A stretch of 64,000 nucleotides of DNA from [Synechococcus] sp. NIES-970 (GCA_002356215.1 AP017959.1:310001-374000), one strand, 5' to 3'; positions 37,475 through 46,635 are shown, counted from the stretch's first letter. Numbers and translations are program-made. Notes: generated by a model not told the origin, from the sequence alone.

Positions 37475-37523
37475 GCCCACAATCTCAGATAAAGCTCCCA
37501 TCGGATGAACTGAAATTGTGGGC
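37475..37523. terminator. inverted repeat between convergent ndhM and CHRD genes
   Basis: GCCCACAATcTCAG pairs with CTGAaATTGTGGGC (13 pairs, one mismatch) with a 21-base loop. It is centred in the 124-bp gap after ndhM and after the CHRD gene, so it probably ends both transcripts. There is no T-run of note. Confidence 0.4.
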
Positions 37524-37565
37524 GATCGCCTGGGCGAAATTTATGCCGTTTGTGGATATTAGGGT

Positions 37566-38159
37566 TTACATACCCATTTCGTCGTCCATATCCATCATGT
37601 CCATTTCATCCATATCCATTTCATGGGAATGGCTTTCGATAGGGCCGAGTTGTCCTCGGATTGCTCCGCCTGGAAACTCTGGGTTATGAACATTAATATA
37701 AAAATCTTCGGGGTTGTTCAAAATCCGTTGGACAATGCCCTCTTCGCCATCAGGGAATTTACCTTCTTCCCCTTCCGTTAAGCAATCTGCGGCATCGCCA
37801 TCTTCAGGGCCAGCCAGAGCTGCCACAACAGGGCCATTTTCATCAGCTGCCCCTTCATGGATGTGGGCTGCCATGCCTTCTCCCACTGGTACGAGTTGAA
37901 TCTTGTCAACGGTAATCACATAGCAGAGCGTTGTCGGATCGCCATCAATCCCAAAAACATAGCCATGGCCCGTCCCGTTGGGATCACCAACTATTCCTCT
38001 TGACATGGAGCCTTCGGCTGGAACCTCTGATGCTCCATCCATCACCGTATGTAAAACAACATTAGAGTGACCGGCAAAAGCAGCCGTGGGGACCATGGTT
38101 CCGAGGGTCAAAGCAAGGAGACCACAGATATTTTTCACACTTTTAATTGGACTATTCAT
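37566..38159 (-). CDS. secreted CHRD-domain protein with Met/Asp-rich tail
   Basis: 197 residues. Signal peptide (1-29, AAFA-GHS), then a CHRD domain (about 33-170: SEVPAEGSMSRGIV, AAHIHEGAADENGPVV, FYINVHNPEFPGGAIRGQLG). CHRD domains are extracytoplasmic beta-folds of unknown function, named for chordin. Cys71 and Cys123 could form a disulphide. The last 25 residues (SHSHEMDMDEMDMMDMDDEM and so on) form an unusual His-Met-Asp tail that may hold metals. No operon partner; convergent with ndhM. Confidence 0.75.
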   Translation of the reverse strand: MNSPIKSVKNICGLLALTLGTMVPTAAFAGHSNVVLHTVMDGASEVPAEGSMSRGIVGDPNGTGHGYVFGIDGDPTTLCYVITVDKIQLVPVGEGMAAHIHEGAADENGPVVAALAGPEDGDAADCLTEGEEGKFPDGEEGIVQRILNNPEDFYINVHNPEFPGGAIRGQLGPIESHSHEMDMDEMDMMDMDDEMGM

Positions 38160-38421
38160 AGAAATTTCTGAATTTTGGGTTTGGGTCTGGGTTTAGGTTT
38201 GGTGAGTTGACGAGGCAATGGGGATTAAGGTTCATTTGTTGCCTCAAGATCCCACGATAGGAGTAGAAACTGGATTTGGGAGGAATTGGAGATTTTTTCC
38301 GTACTTTGGCGCAGAGGTACGATGGCCTGCAGTTCTGGATTTCTCCATTGCGCGTCAAGATGGTCAATAGTTTGAGAGAAATCTACTATGCTCACCGTAC
38401 ATTTGAGAATCAGTAGCAACC

Positions 38422-38790
38422 ATGACTCCTGAAAATATGGGTACAGAACGTCTTTTGCCTCAGCAAATTGTCTGTTTGGCGGCTGGCGATCGCCGTTTAT
38501 ATAGTGCCGTGATCCAATACATTGAACCCCAAGGAAACTACTGGATCCGTCCCCTCTGTCTCGTGAATGGCTCTCCCTCACCGATCCCCCTCCACCGCAC
38601 CGCTGACATCATTGTTCCGGCCGATCAAGTCCGGGCAGTCTTTGATACAGAGATCCTGAACTATTGGACGGCCCTTTATGACGATTCTGGGAAATATGAC
38701 GACAACTTCTTGGGGCGGCAATTACTCCAGGATTTTTTGCATAGCCTCGATTGGTCTGGAGAAAAATCTGCTTTTGGTGACTCTCTGTAA
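38422..38790 (+). CDS. conserved cyanobacterial hypothetical protein
   Basis: 122 residues with an ATG start. Mixed beta-strand sequence with the conserved-looking run QIVCLAAGDRRLYSAVIQYI, followed by GNYWIRPLCLV and an acidic helical end (FLGRQLLQDFLHSLDWSGEK). No signal peptide or membrane span. I do not recognise a domain, although its size and codon use look genuine. It ends 64 bases before the next gene and is probably co-transcribed with it. Confidence 0.6.
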   Translation: MTPENMGTERLLPQQIVCLAAGDRRLYSAVIQYIEPQGNYWIRPLCLVNGSPSPIPLHRTADIIVPADQVRAVFDTEILNYWTALYDDSGKYDDNFLGRQLLQDFLHSLDWSGEKSAFGDSL

Positions 38791-38853
38791 AGCTTTGGGC
38801 CACGCATACCGCTTTGCTTGCACAATGAAGAGCAGTGTACAAAAGGTCACCCA

Positions 38854-39096
38854 ATGGTCATTGTCTACGTTGTGTTGGGGTTTTTCTTGGTGGTGATGCT
38901 GGTCTCAATTTTGGGTGACCAGGGCAAGCGCCCAGGCCCATTGAGCGGTCCTAAGCCACCTGGTTCGGATGGGGCTATTCAACAGGCGATCGCCTCCGGT
39001 CGAAAAATTGAAGCCATCAAACTTTATCGGCAAAAATACAATGTTGGTTTAAAGGAAGCGAAAGAAGCTATCGAACAGATGGCAAGGGATGCTTAG
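38854..39096 (+). CDS. membrane-anchored protein with bL12-C-terminal-like helix
   Basis: 80 residues from the ATG at 38854 (MVIVYVVLGFFLVVMLV). One N-terminal membrane helix (about 2-19), a Pro/Gly linker, then KLYRQKYNVGLKEAKEAIEQMA, which closely resembles the L7/L12 C-terminal motif (GLKEAK). Such proteins are widespread in cyanobacteria; the L12-like part suggests a link to translation factors at the membrane, but this is speculative. It ends 235 bp before acsF. Confidence 0.65.
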   Translation: MVIVYVVLGFFLVVMLVSILGDQGKRPGPLSGPKPPGSDGAIQQAIASGRKIEAIKLYRQKYNVGLKEAKEAIEQMARDA

Positions 39097-39225
39097 GTTT
39101 CCAGAGACCTAGATTGACATGTCGGGTTCTTGGAAAGAGCTAGGCGATCGCCATTATGTTTGCAATATTTTGTAACAATGTGTATCAACTATTCACAAAA
39201 AAGGGTTTAAACCCCGGTATTGAGC

Positions 39226-39247
39226 TTGTTAGACTGTAACCTAACAA
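39226..39247. promoter_or_regulatory. perfect palindrome upstream of acsF
   Basis: TTGTTAG and CTAACAA are exact inverted copies separated by 8 bases (ACTGTAAC), 85 bases before the acsF start. This has the shape of a dimeric repressor/activator site. The protein that would bind is not evident; it could equally be a chance hairpin in the leader. Confidence 0.35.
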
Positions 39248-39331
39248 AAAAACGCAAGTCTCACGCGGTTATTTTTTACGGAATCGAGACTGATCCCCAC
39301 ATAAAAACGGAAGCAATAAAAAACTACAGCT

Positions 39332-40411
39332 ATGGTAAGCACTGTTAACACAACTTCTGGAGTAGAGGAACTGCGCCCCGGCGTGAAGGTTCCGGCGAAG
39401 GAAACCATCCTCACCCCCCGCTTTTACACCACCGACTTCGATGAAATGGCGAAGATGGACCTCTCCGTCAACGAAGAAGAAATGGAAGCGATCATCGAAG
39501 AATTCCGCGTGGACTACAACCGTCACCACTTCGTCCGGGATGAATCCTTTGACATCTCCTTTGACCACATCCAAGGGGAAACCCGGCAACTGTTTATCGA
39601 ATTCTTGGAGCGTTCCTGCACCGCTGAATTTTCTGGCTTCCTGCTCTACAAAGAATTAGGCCGTCGCCTCAAGGATAAAAACCCCCTCCTCGCTGAAGGA
39701 TTTAACCTGATGTCTCGGGATGAAGCCCGCCACGCTGGTTTCCTCAACAAGGCGATGACGGACTTTAACCTCTCCCTTGATCTTGGCTTCCTCACCAAGA
39801 GCCGTAGCTATACATTTTTCAAGCCGAAGTTTATCTTCTACGCCACCTATCTCTCTGAAAAAATCGGTTATTGGCGTTACATCAAGATTTACCGTCACCT
39901 TGAAAAGAACCCCCAAGATCAGATCTATCCGATCTTCAAGTTCTTTGAAAACTGGTGCCAAGATGAAAATCGTCACGGTGATTTCTTTGATGCGCTAATG
40001 AAGACCCAGCCCAGCATCCTCAACGACTGGAAAGCGCGCCTGTGGTGCCGTTTCTTCCTGTTGTCTGTGTTCGCGACCATGTACCTCAACGATACCCAAC
40101 GTCATGGGTTCTATGAGTCGATCGGTTTAAATGCGCGGGAATTTGACAAAGAAGTAATTTGGGAAACCAATAACACCGCTGGCCGGGTATTCCCGATTGT
40201 TCTCGATGTGGAAAAGCCTGAATTCTACGATCGCCTGGAAACTTGTGTGAAAAATGGTGAGAAACTGCGGGAAATTGACGCAAGCGATGCCCCTGCGCCT
40301 GTGAAGTTGTTGAAGAAGTTGCCCGCTTACCTCTCCAATGCGGTCCAATTTATCAGCCTCTACCTGATGAAGCCGATCCGTGTCGATCAGCTGGCTGGCA
40401 CAGTCCGCTAA
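39332..40411 (+). CDS. acsF: AcsF, Mg-protoporphyrin IX monomethyl ester (oxidative) cyclase
   Basis: 359 residues, full length. The diiron ligand motifs E(x)nEARH-type are visible: [18 protein letters not shown] at the start, [19 protein letters not shown], then [16 protein letters not shown] and [14 protein letters not shown] (two DExRH pairs). AcsF forms the isocyclic fifth ring of chlorophyll using oxygen, at the thylakoid. Its helper Ycf54 is encoded at 58742. A strong terminator follows, so it is a single-gene transcript. ATG start with no good Shine-Dalgarno. Confidence 0.95.
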   Translation: MVSTVNTTSGVEELRPGVKVPAKETILTPRFYTTDFDEMAKMDLSVNEEEMEAIIEEFRVDYNRHHFVRDESFDISFDHIQGETRQLFIEFLERSCTAEFSGFLLYKELGRRLKDKNPLLAEGFNLMSRDEARHAGFLNKAMTDFNLSLDLGFLTKSRSYTFFKPKFIFYATYLSEKIGYWRYIKIYRHLEKNPQDQIYPIFKFFENWCQDENRHGDFFDALMKTQPSILNDWKARLWCRFFLLSVFATMYLNDTQRHGFYESIGLNAREFDKEVIWETNNTAGRVFPIVLDVEKPEFYDRLETCVKNGEKLREIDASDAPAPVKLLKKLPAYLSNAVQFISLYLMKPIRVDQLAGTVR

Positions 40412-40444
40412 CCCCCATAAGGTTAACCCTGCAATTTTTAACCA

Positions 40445-40469
40445 CCTCCCTCCGGGGAGGATTTTTTTT
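40445..40469 (+). terminator. rho-independent terminator after acsF
   Basis: CCTCCC-TCCG-GGGAGG (6-bp stem, 4-base loop) is followed by ATTTTTTTT, the classic intrinsic terminator shape, 33 bases after the acsF stop. Confidence 0.9.
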
Positions 40470-40592
40470 GGAGATAGCAGGATAGAAGGATTTTGGGCTA
40501 TGGTTGTTTAGCCGACCAGGGAAATAAATTGACCCTGGGCGATCGCCTAATTTATTTTGGGTGGGCATAAAGTTTCTGGATGTAGGGCACCG

Positions 40593-41435
40593 ATGGTTGA
40601 TGGATTATTTTGGACAGACATTTTGACCTTTGCGGCGGACACAAGTCACCGGATTGGGGCAGAATTGACGGAAAAATTTGGGAAACTCACGGCGGTGCGC
40701 AAAGCAGATGGCAGCCTAGTCACCGAAGCGGATCAGTGGTCTGACCGAGAAATTAGTCGGGCGATCGCCCAAGCCTTTCCTGACCATGGCATCCTCAGCG
40801 AAGAAACGAGCCATATTTTTCCTGGGAATGATTGGTGTTGGATTATCGACCCCATCGACGGCACTACGAATTTCACCAGGGGTATTCCCATTTGGGGCAT
40901 TTCTCTCGGCTTGCTCTATAAAGGGACACCGGTGTTTGGCTATGTCCATTTCCCCTGGTTACGCCAATCTTTTCATGGTTACTGGTACGGAGATTCTGGC
41001 TTGACTGGGCCAACCGGAGCGTTTTGCAATGGCGAAGCGATCCGCACCAGTGATGATGAACCGAGCCTCAATCATATTTTTAATCTCTGTGCTCGCAGTA
41101 CTGCTGTGGCGGCCCAACCGGATTTTCCCTGCAAAATTCGCCTGATGGGGGTTGCCAGCTATAACGTGCTGATCGTCGCAGCGGGAGCGGCTCTAGGGGG
41201 TGTGGAAGCCACCTCGAAAATTTGGGATTTGGCAGCGGTTTGGGCAATTATCCAAGCAGCGGGGGGCACCATTGAAACCTTAGAGCCGAACCCGATGTTC
41301 CCCCTAACGGTCGGGAAAGACTATGGCGATCGCCCTTTTCCCTGTCTAACCGCCAGCCGCCCTGAGTTGATTGAGGTGTTTAGACCCTGGGTGCAGTTTA
41401 TCGGCGATCAGGTGTGCGAAAAATACGGATTGTAA
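40593..41435 (+). CDS. inositol monophosphatase family protein
   Basis: 280 residues from the ATG at 40593 (MVDGLFWTDILTFAADTS); a TTG at 40557 is less likely. Metal-binding blocks of the family are visible: GILSEET, WIIDPIDGTTNFTRGIP (the two catalytic Asp) and KIWDLAAVWAIIQAAGG near the C-terminus. Enzymes of this fold hydrolyse inositol-1-phosphate, 3'-phosphoadenosine phosphate or histidinol phosphate; the substrate here cannot be told from sequence. It lies 62 bp before the ABC ATPase gene. Confidence 0.82.
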   Translation: MVDGLFWTDILTFAADTSHRIGAELTEKFGKLTAVRKADGSLVTEADQWSDREISRAIAQAFPDHGILSEETSHIFPGNDWCWIIDPIDGTTNFTRGIPIWGISLGLLYKGTPVFGYVHFPWLRQSFHGYWYGDSGLTGPTGAFCNGEAIRTSDDEPSLNHIFNLCARSTAVAAQPDFPCKIRLMGVASYNVLIVAAGAALGGVEATSKIWDLAAVWAIIQAAGGTIETLEPNPMFPLTVGKDYGDRPFPCLTASRPELIEVFRPWVQFIGDQVCEKYGL

Positions 41436-41497
41436 AGAACTCCGATACAATACACAACTGAGCATTTTGATGAACCCTCGCGAGGAAGTTCCAGACC

Positions 41498-42520
41498 ATG
41501 ACTGTTGCGGTTGCCATTGACCACCTCCAGAAAAGCTACGGCACCATCCAAGCGGTAAAGGATGTTTCCTTCACGGTAGAACAGGGGACAATTTTCGGCC
41601 TTTTGGGGCCCAATGGTGCGGGTAAAACCACGACCATTCGCTGTCTCTGTACCCTTGCTCAACCGGATGGCGGCACCATCGAAGTCTGCGGTGTTTCGGC
41701 CCTAAAGCAACCCAAACAAGTGCGACAGCGGCTTGGCTATGTGGCCCAAGAAGTGGCGATCGACAAAATCCTCACCGGGCGAGAACTCCTTAATTTGCAA
41801 GCGGCCCTCTATCATTTGCCTAAAAGTTTTATCCCCCAACGGGTCGATCAACTGCTCAACGCCCTGGGTCTAACAGATTATGCCGATCAAAAAACAGGGA
41901 CTTATTCTGGCGGTTTGCGCAAGCGCCTAGATCTGGCAGCGGGTCTACTCCATCAGCCGGATGTCTTAGTGCTCGATGAACCAACCGTGGGCCTCGATAT
42001 CGAAAGTCGGGTGGTGGTTTGGGATTTTCTTCGACAATTGCGGGCGGCAGGAACAACTGTCATTATTACAAGCCATTATCTCGAAGAAATCGATGCCCTT
42101 GCCGATCGCCTCGCCATCATTGACCAAGGGAAGGTGATCGCGAACGGCACCCCCAATGAGCTCAAAGACAAAGTCGGGGGCGATCGCATTACCTTACGTA
42201 TCGAAGAATTTGCCTCAGCTCAAACCGCCGAACAAGCAAAACAGGTGGTTGCGGCCCTCGATTTTGTCGAAAGTGTGATTATCAATGTTTCCCAGGGTAA
42301 TTCTTTAAATCTCGTGGTCAATGCCCAAGGAAACTACCTAAGTACCATTGAACAAACAATTCAAAGGGCGGGATTACCCATTTTTAGCCTGAGTCAATCG
42401 CGGCCTAGTTTAGATGATGTTTATCTAGCGGCCACGGGTAAAACGTTGATGGATGCGGAGATTGAAGCGGCCAGTAAACGGGATCTCAAAAAAGAAAAAA
42501 AGCAGCAAATGAAAGGCTAA
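41498..42520 (+). CDS. ABC transporter ATP-binding protein (DrrA-type)
   Basis: 340 residues. Walker A GPNGAGKTTT (about 38-47), signature YSGGLRKRLDLAA, Walker B VLVLDEPTVGLD, and the C-terminal extension of drug/polysaccharide exporters (about 225-320). No permease lies beside it; an ABC-2 permease without its own ATPase is 36 kb away at 4485, so those two could form one exporter. The tail is Lys-rich (KRDLKKEKKQQ). ATG start. Confidence 0.85.
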   Translation: MTVAVAIDHLQKSYGTIQAVKDVSFTVEQGTIFGLLGPNGAGKTTTIRCLCTLAQPDGGTIEVCGVSALKQPKQVRQRLGYVAQEVAIDKILTGRELLNLQAALYHLPKSFIPQRVDQLLNALGLTDYADQKTGTYSGGLRKRLDLAAGLLHQPDVLVLDEPTVGLDIESRVVVWDFLRQLRAAGTTVIITSHYLEEIDALADRLAIIDQGKVIANGTPNELKDKVGGDRITLRIEEFASAQTAEQAKQVVAALDFVESVIINVSQGNSLNLVVNAQGNYLSTIEQTIQRAGLPIFSLSQSRPSLDDVYLAATGKTLMDAEIEAASKRDLKKEKKQQMKG

Positions 42521-42587
42521 AAACTTTTTAAATTAAGACCCTTCTATCATCGATTTGATATTCACTTAAAAATTCACTAATTTATCT

Positions 42588-43364
42588 ATGGGATCTGTTG
42601 TTCGAAATTCTCGCCTACGTTTAAATCAAGGTCAAATCTTTTGGCGAGAAACAGGACAAGGGGAGGCGATCGCCTTTATTCACCGAGAGTATAGTGACGG
42701 CAGTCAATGGTTAGATTTTTTTGAAAGCTTTGGGAAAGATTATCATTGCTTTGCACCAGATCTCATGGGCTTTGGGGATTCTGACCCAGCGGCCTCTCCC
42801 CAATCAATTCAATGGCAGAGCGAAATTTTAGCAGCATTTTTTAATCACTTAAACCTGAAAAAAATTTACCTCATTGGGGATTCTCTCGGGGCTTGGGTTG
42901 CGGCCCGTCATACGCTAGATTATCCAGATCAAATTCAAGGGCTGATTCTACTTGCCCCCATTGGATTTGAGGCACAGTCTAAAGCAGATTATTTATTCGC
43001 TAAACTCCTGTTATTGCCGATTCCCATCTTGCCTTGGTTGCTCAAAATATTATTCCCCCTAGGAAGATTAATCGGCCTGGGCCAACAGATCCAAAAAGTT
43101 TTAAACTACCGACAACAACTATTAGCATCCCCAGCCAGCCGGCGGCTTTTGTTCCAACGTCATGCCAGTGAAATTCAGGCGGAATATTTAGGTCATGACT
43201 TATCTCAAATTACAGCGCCCACATTGATTCTGAGTGACAACCCGAACACTGACCAGGCGAGGCTCTATGCCCAGAGAGTTCGCCAAGCACAGGTGATGAC
43301 CATTGAACATCAATCAGAGGCGATCGCCTTAATTCGAGATTGGTTACAGCAGCAGCGCTCTTAG
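42588..43364 (+). CDS. alpha/beta hydrolase
   Basis: 258 residues. Nucleophile elbow GDSLG (about 103-107, IYLIGDSLGAWVAARH), upstream oxyanion stretch FIHREYSDGSQWLDFF and C-terminal catalytic Asp/His candidates (DNPN, EHQSEA). Typical hydrolase fold; the substrate is unknown. Its stop codon overlaps the HPT gene's stop by four bases in a tail-to-tail arrangement, so the two are on opposite strands and do not share a transcript. Confidence 0.8.
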   Translation: MGSVVRNSRLRLNQGQIFWRETGQGEAIAFIHREYSDGSQWLDFFESFGKDYHCFAPDLMGFGDSDPAASPQSIQWQSEILAAFFNHLNLKKIYLIGDSLGAWVAARHTLDYPDQIQGLILLAPIGFEAQSKADYLFAKLLLLPIPILPWLLKILFPLGRLIGLGQQIQKVLNYRQQLLASPASRRLLFQRHASEIQAEYLGHDLSQITAPTLILSDNPNTDQARLYAQRVRQAQVMTIEHQSEAIALIRDWLQQQRS

Positions 43365-44287
43365 AGCCAGTGGGCCAGGGGAAAGAGGAGATATTCTAAG
43401 AAAAAAAGCTTCCAAATGAATTGATAAAAGTCGGTAATATCTTCTTTTTGTTCTAGGTTAACCCCGCGACTGCGCCACCATAATAGCCCCCCCAGGAGAA
43501 CATGGGCACCGATAAAGAGTGGTGGATTTAAATCTGTCTCCAGAAACATGCCACCCAAGATCATGGCCATATAGCAAGCCAAAATAATGCCGAGGGACAG
43601 TTGGAAGATGCATTTTTTGCCTAACAGAAGCGTGAAGGTGGTGATCTGATATTGGCGATCGCCTTCTAGATCAGGCACGTCCTTAAAAATGGCGATCGCC
43701 ACCGTGAACACCACAATAAACCCCGTTAGGAGCCAAACCGTCGGTGTGATCACCACAGGATTTTGTAATATCGCCTGAAAATGGGCAAATAAGCCGAGGT
43801 TGACCACCACCCCCCGCACCGTAAAAATGCACATCGCCGCCAATAGGGGAAAGCGCTTTAACCGCACTGGTGGCAGGGAATACATTGTCCCAATTGCTAA
43901 ACTCACCCATACAGTCACCCCGAGCCAGAGGCCACTCGCCGCACTCAACACCAGCGCCAGACCGCCACAAAACCACACAATCCACCAGCCCGTTTTCCGG
44001 GAAAAATACCCCGCCGCTACGGGTAAATGGGGTTTATTGATTTTGTCGATGTCAATGTCTGTGAGCTGATTTAAACCGACAATATAGACATTTCCGGCCA
44101 AGCAAGTGACCCAAGCCCCCAACACCGCCCAGCCATAGCTCCCAGTGAAAGTTTCTGGCGTGACTGCCAATAGAGTCAAGGCCCAAACGCTGAGACTTGT
44201 GCCAATAATCGTGTGGGGTCGGGAAAATTCCCATAGGGAAGCCAGAAAGTTTGGACGAGAAATAGGCGGAGAGACGGAAGATTTCAC
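43361..44287 (-). CDS. homogentisate phytyltransferase (HPT/VTE2)
   Basis: 308 residues with a GTG start. It is a UbiA-type prenyltransferase with nine or so helices. The first Asp-rich site NQLTDIDIDKINKPHLP and the second FKDVPDLEGDRQY are characteristic of HPT, which joins homogentisate with phytyl diphosphate to start tocopherol synthesis (Slr1736 in Synechocystis). The stretch FSRPHTIIGTSLSVWAL is also conserved. It acts in the membrane. Tail-to-tail with the hydrolase gene. Confidence 0.9.
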   Translation of the reverse strand: MKSSVSPPISRPNFLASLWEFSRPHTIIGTSLSVWALTLLAVTPETFTGSYGWAVLGAWVTCLAGNVYIVGLNQLTDIDIDKINKPHLPVAAGYFSRKTGWWIVWFCGGLALVLSAASGLWLGVTVWVSLAIGTMYSLPPVRLKRFPLLAAMCIFTVRGVVVNLGLFAHFQAILQNPVVITPTVWLLTGFIVVFTVAIAIFKDVPDLEGDRQYQITTFTLLLGKKCIFQLSLGIILACYMAMILGGMFLETDLNPPLFIGAHVLLGGLLWWRSRGVNLEQKEDITDFYQFIWKLFFLEYLLFPLAHWL

Positions 44288-44355
44288 AGGTAAAAGGTTG
44301 CCCCAAAAAAGGCCCCAGCATACACTAATCGCACATCATTCTAACGAACTTGTCT

Positions 44356-45519
44356 ATGGCTTCTCCTCTTTTGGCAATTCTCCAGGAAAAACTCCGGACA
44401 GCCCCCCGACAGCAGCTCACTTTTGCTGAGTTTATGGAGGTGGTGCTATATCACCCGATGGCCGGTTATTACAGCAGTGGGAAGGTGGCGATCGGTGCCC
44501 AGGGAGATTTTTTTACGGCCACGTCCCTCGGCCCCGACTTTGGAGAATTGTTAGCCGAGCAGCTCCTGCAAATGAAACAAATTTTAGGACTGTCGACGTT
44601 TCAAATGGTCGAAATGGGTGCTGGCACAGGAGATCTAGCACAGGATATTTTGGGGTATTTCCAGGCGCACTATCCGGAGACATTGCCAGAAATCGAATAC
44701 ATCATCATTGAAAAATCCCCAGCCCTCCGCCAACAACAACAGGAAAAATTAGCGGCATTTTCCCAGATAAAAATTCGCTGGTGCGATTGGCCAGAGTTAT
44801 CAGAAAATAGTATTCAAGGTTGCTTTTTTTCTAACGAATTACTCGATGCTTTTCCGGTTCATTTAGTCACGGTAGAATCAGGTCAGCTCAAGGAAATTTA
44901 TCTCGAATATGATCCGGAAAGAGAAACATTTCAGGAAACTTCTGGCCCCCTGTCGACGCCGAAAATCGAAGCTTATTTTGAACGCCTTAATGTTGATTTT
45001 TCCCATTATCCCGATGGCTATCGCACAGAAATTAATTTAGGGATGTTGAGCTGGCTTGAGCAGCTACAAACTAAATTAAAAACCGGTTATATTCTCACGC
45101 TTGATTATGGCTATCCCGCCGCAAAATATTACCATCCCCAACGCTCTGGGGGCACATTACAGTGCTATTTTCAGCACCGTCGCCATGACAATCCTTACGT
45201 TAATTTAGGGGAACAGGATTTGACGGCCCATGTGGATTTTACGAGCTTGCAAGATCATGGGGAATCTCTCGGCTTGCACACCCTGGGTTTAAGCCAACAG
45301 GGACTGTTTCTGATGGCCCTGGGGTTAGGCGATCGCCTGAATGCCTTATCCCAAAATCCCACCGATGTAATGACCCTCTTTCGGCGACGGGATGCCCTGC
45401 ATCAGCTCATGGATCCCATGGGATTAGGGGGATTTTATGTGCTGCTCCAGGGCAAAAATCTGAGCGATCGCCAACTCCAGATTCCCCTCAAGGGTTTAAT
45501 ACAGCCGCCCATGTTCTAA
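44356..45519 (+). CDS. class I SAM-dependent methyltransferase (MidA/NDUFAF7 family)
   Basis: About 387 residues from the ATG at 44356; a TTG two codons upstream is possible. Conserved opening TFAEFMEVVLYHPMAGYY, then GAQGDFFTATSLGPDFGELL, SAM-binding MVEMGAGTGDLAQDIL and SNELLDAFPVH. The eukaryotic relative methylates an arginine of complex I; cyanobacterial partners are unknown, although NDH-1 is present here (ndhM at 37079). 27 bp before the glycosyltransferase gene; probably co-transcribed. Confidence 0.85.
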   Translation: MASPLLAILQEKLRTAPRQQLTFAEFMEVVLYHPMAGYYSSGKVAIGAQGDFFTATSLGPDFGELLAEQLLQMKQILGLSTFQMVEMGAGTGDLAQDILGYFQAHYPETLPEIEYIIIEKSPALRQQQQEKLAAFSQIKIRWCDWPELSENSIQGCFFSNELLDAFPVHLVTVESGQLKEIYLEYDPERETFQETSGPLSTPKIEAYFERLNVDFSHYPDGYRTEINLGMLSWLEQLQTKLKTGYILTLDYGYPAAKYYHPQRSGGTLQCYFQHRRHDNPYVNLGEQDLTAHVDFTSLQDHGESLGLHTLGLSQQGLFLMALGLGDRLNALSQNPTDVMTLFRRRDALHQLMDPMGLGGFYVLLQGKNLSDRQLQIPLKGLIQPPMF

Positions 45520-45546
45520 TAGTTGCAAACAGTTGCGGAAAATTCT

Positions 45547-46623
45547 ATGCGTCCGGTTCTCTATTTAGCGATTACGAGCCACGGCTTTGGTCACGCGGTG
45601 CGGGTGTCAGCAGTGGCGGCCCAGGTGCAAAAATTATTGCCCGATGTGCTTTTAGTTTTTGTGACAACGGCTCCCCATTGGCTAATTCGGAGCTATGTGC
45701 AGGGAGATTTTATCCAGCGGGAAAAACACTTGGATGTGGGGGTGATTCAAGCCGATAGTTTCTCAATGGACTACGGCGCAACCTTAGAAAAATTACAGGA
45801 AATCCGTAGGCGATCGCCCCAAATTATTGCCGATGAGGTGAACTTTTTACGGTTAAATCGTGCCCAGCTTGTCCTCGCTGATGTGCCGCCCCTGGCAATT
45901 CCCATTGCCCATGGTGCCGATATCCCCTGTTGGTGCATGAGTAATTTTGGCTGGGATTTCATTTACCGGGCTTGGGGCGGAGAATTCATGCCTGAAGCCG
46001 ATTGGATTACGGATCTTTACCGCCAGGGCGATCGCCTATTTCGTTTACCGTTATACGAGCCCATGGCCGATTTTCCGAACCACACTGATGTGGGTCTCAC
46101 GGGCGGAGATCCGCGCCATGACTTAGGGACATTGCGCAGTCAGTTCGACTTAACCCATCCCAAAGAAAAAACAATTCTCCTGAGTTTTGGCGGCCTCGGT
46201 TTTGCTGGGATGCCCTATGAGGCTCTGGCTCAATTTCCCGATTACCAATTCATTAGTTTCGACCGTAATGCCCCGGATTTAGCAAATCTCCGCAAAATTG
46301 CCGACAACCATTATCGGCCAGTGGACTTTATGCCCCTGTGCGATCGCATCGTTTCCAAACCAGGCTTCAGCACCTATGCCGAGGCGCTGCGTTTAGACTT
46401 GCCCATCGTGACCCTCCCCCGGGATGATTTTGCCGAAGGGCCAGTGCTCATCGACAACCTGAAACAATATGGTGCCCACCAAATTTTAGATCCAGTACAG
46501 TTTGCCCAAGGGAATTGGGATTTTCTGCGGGAAGCGCCCCAACCCCCCCAAGGAAATCAACCCATCAGTAAAACAGGCACTGAGGCGATCGCCCAGGCGA
46601 TCGTTGAATTCCTCAGCACCTAA
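45547..46623 (+). CDS. glycosyltransferase-like protein (UDP-GlcNAc transferase fold, L-arabinokinase N-domain type)
   Basis: 358 residues from the ATG at 45547 (MRPVLYLAITSHGFGHAVR); a TTG eight codons upstream is less likely. Gly-rich N-terminal motif SHGFGHA, a middle SNFGWDFIYRAWG and a nucleotide-sugar block VSKPGFSTYAEALRLDLP with ILLSFGGLG. The family is found as the N-terminal half of plant L-arabinokinase and as stand-alone bacterial proteins. Acceptor and donor are not known. Cytosolic. Confidence 0.75.
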   Translation: MRPVLYLAITSHGFGHAVRVSAVAAQVQKLLPDVLLVFVTTAPHWLIRSYVQGDFIQREKHLDVGVIQADSFSMDYGATLEKLQEIRRRSPQIIADEVNFLRLNRAQLVLADVPPLAIPIAHGADIPCWCMSNFGWDFIYRAWGGEFMPEADWITDLYRQGDRLFRLPLYEPMADFPNHTDVGLTGGDPRHDLGTLRSQFDLTHPKEKTILLSFGGLGFAGMPYEALAQFPDYQFISFDRNAPDLANLRKIADNHYRPVDFMPLCDRIVSKPGFSTYAEALRLDLPIVTLPRDDFAEGPVLIDNLKQYGAHQILDPVQFAQGNWDFLREAPQPPQGNQPISKTGTEAIAQAIVEFLST

Positions 46624-46635
46624 AGATCAAGCAAC

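Noticed and set aside
39172-39185. NtcA-like site GTA-N8-TAT upstream of acsF
   Set aside because: The last base differs from the GTAN8TAC consensus and no nitrogen role is expected; likely chance in A+T-rich DNA.
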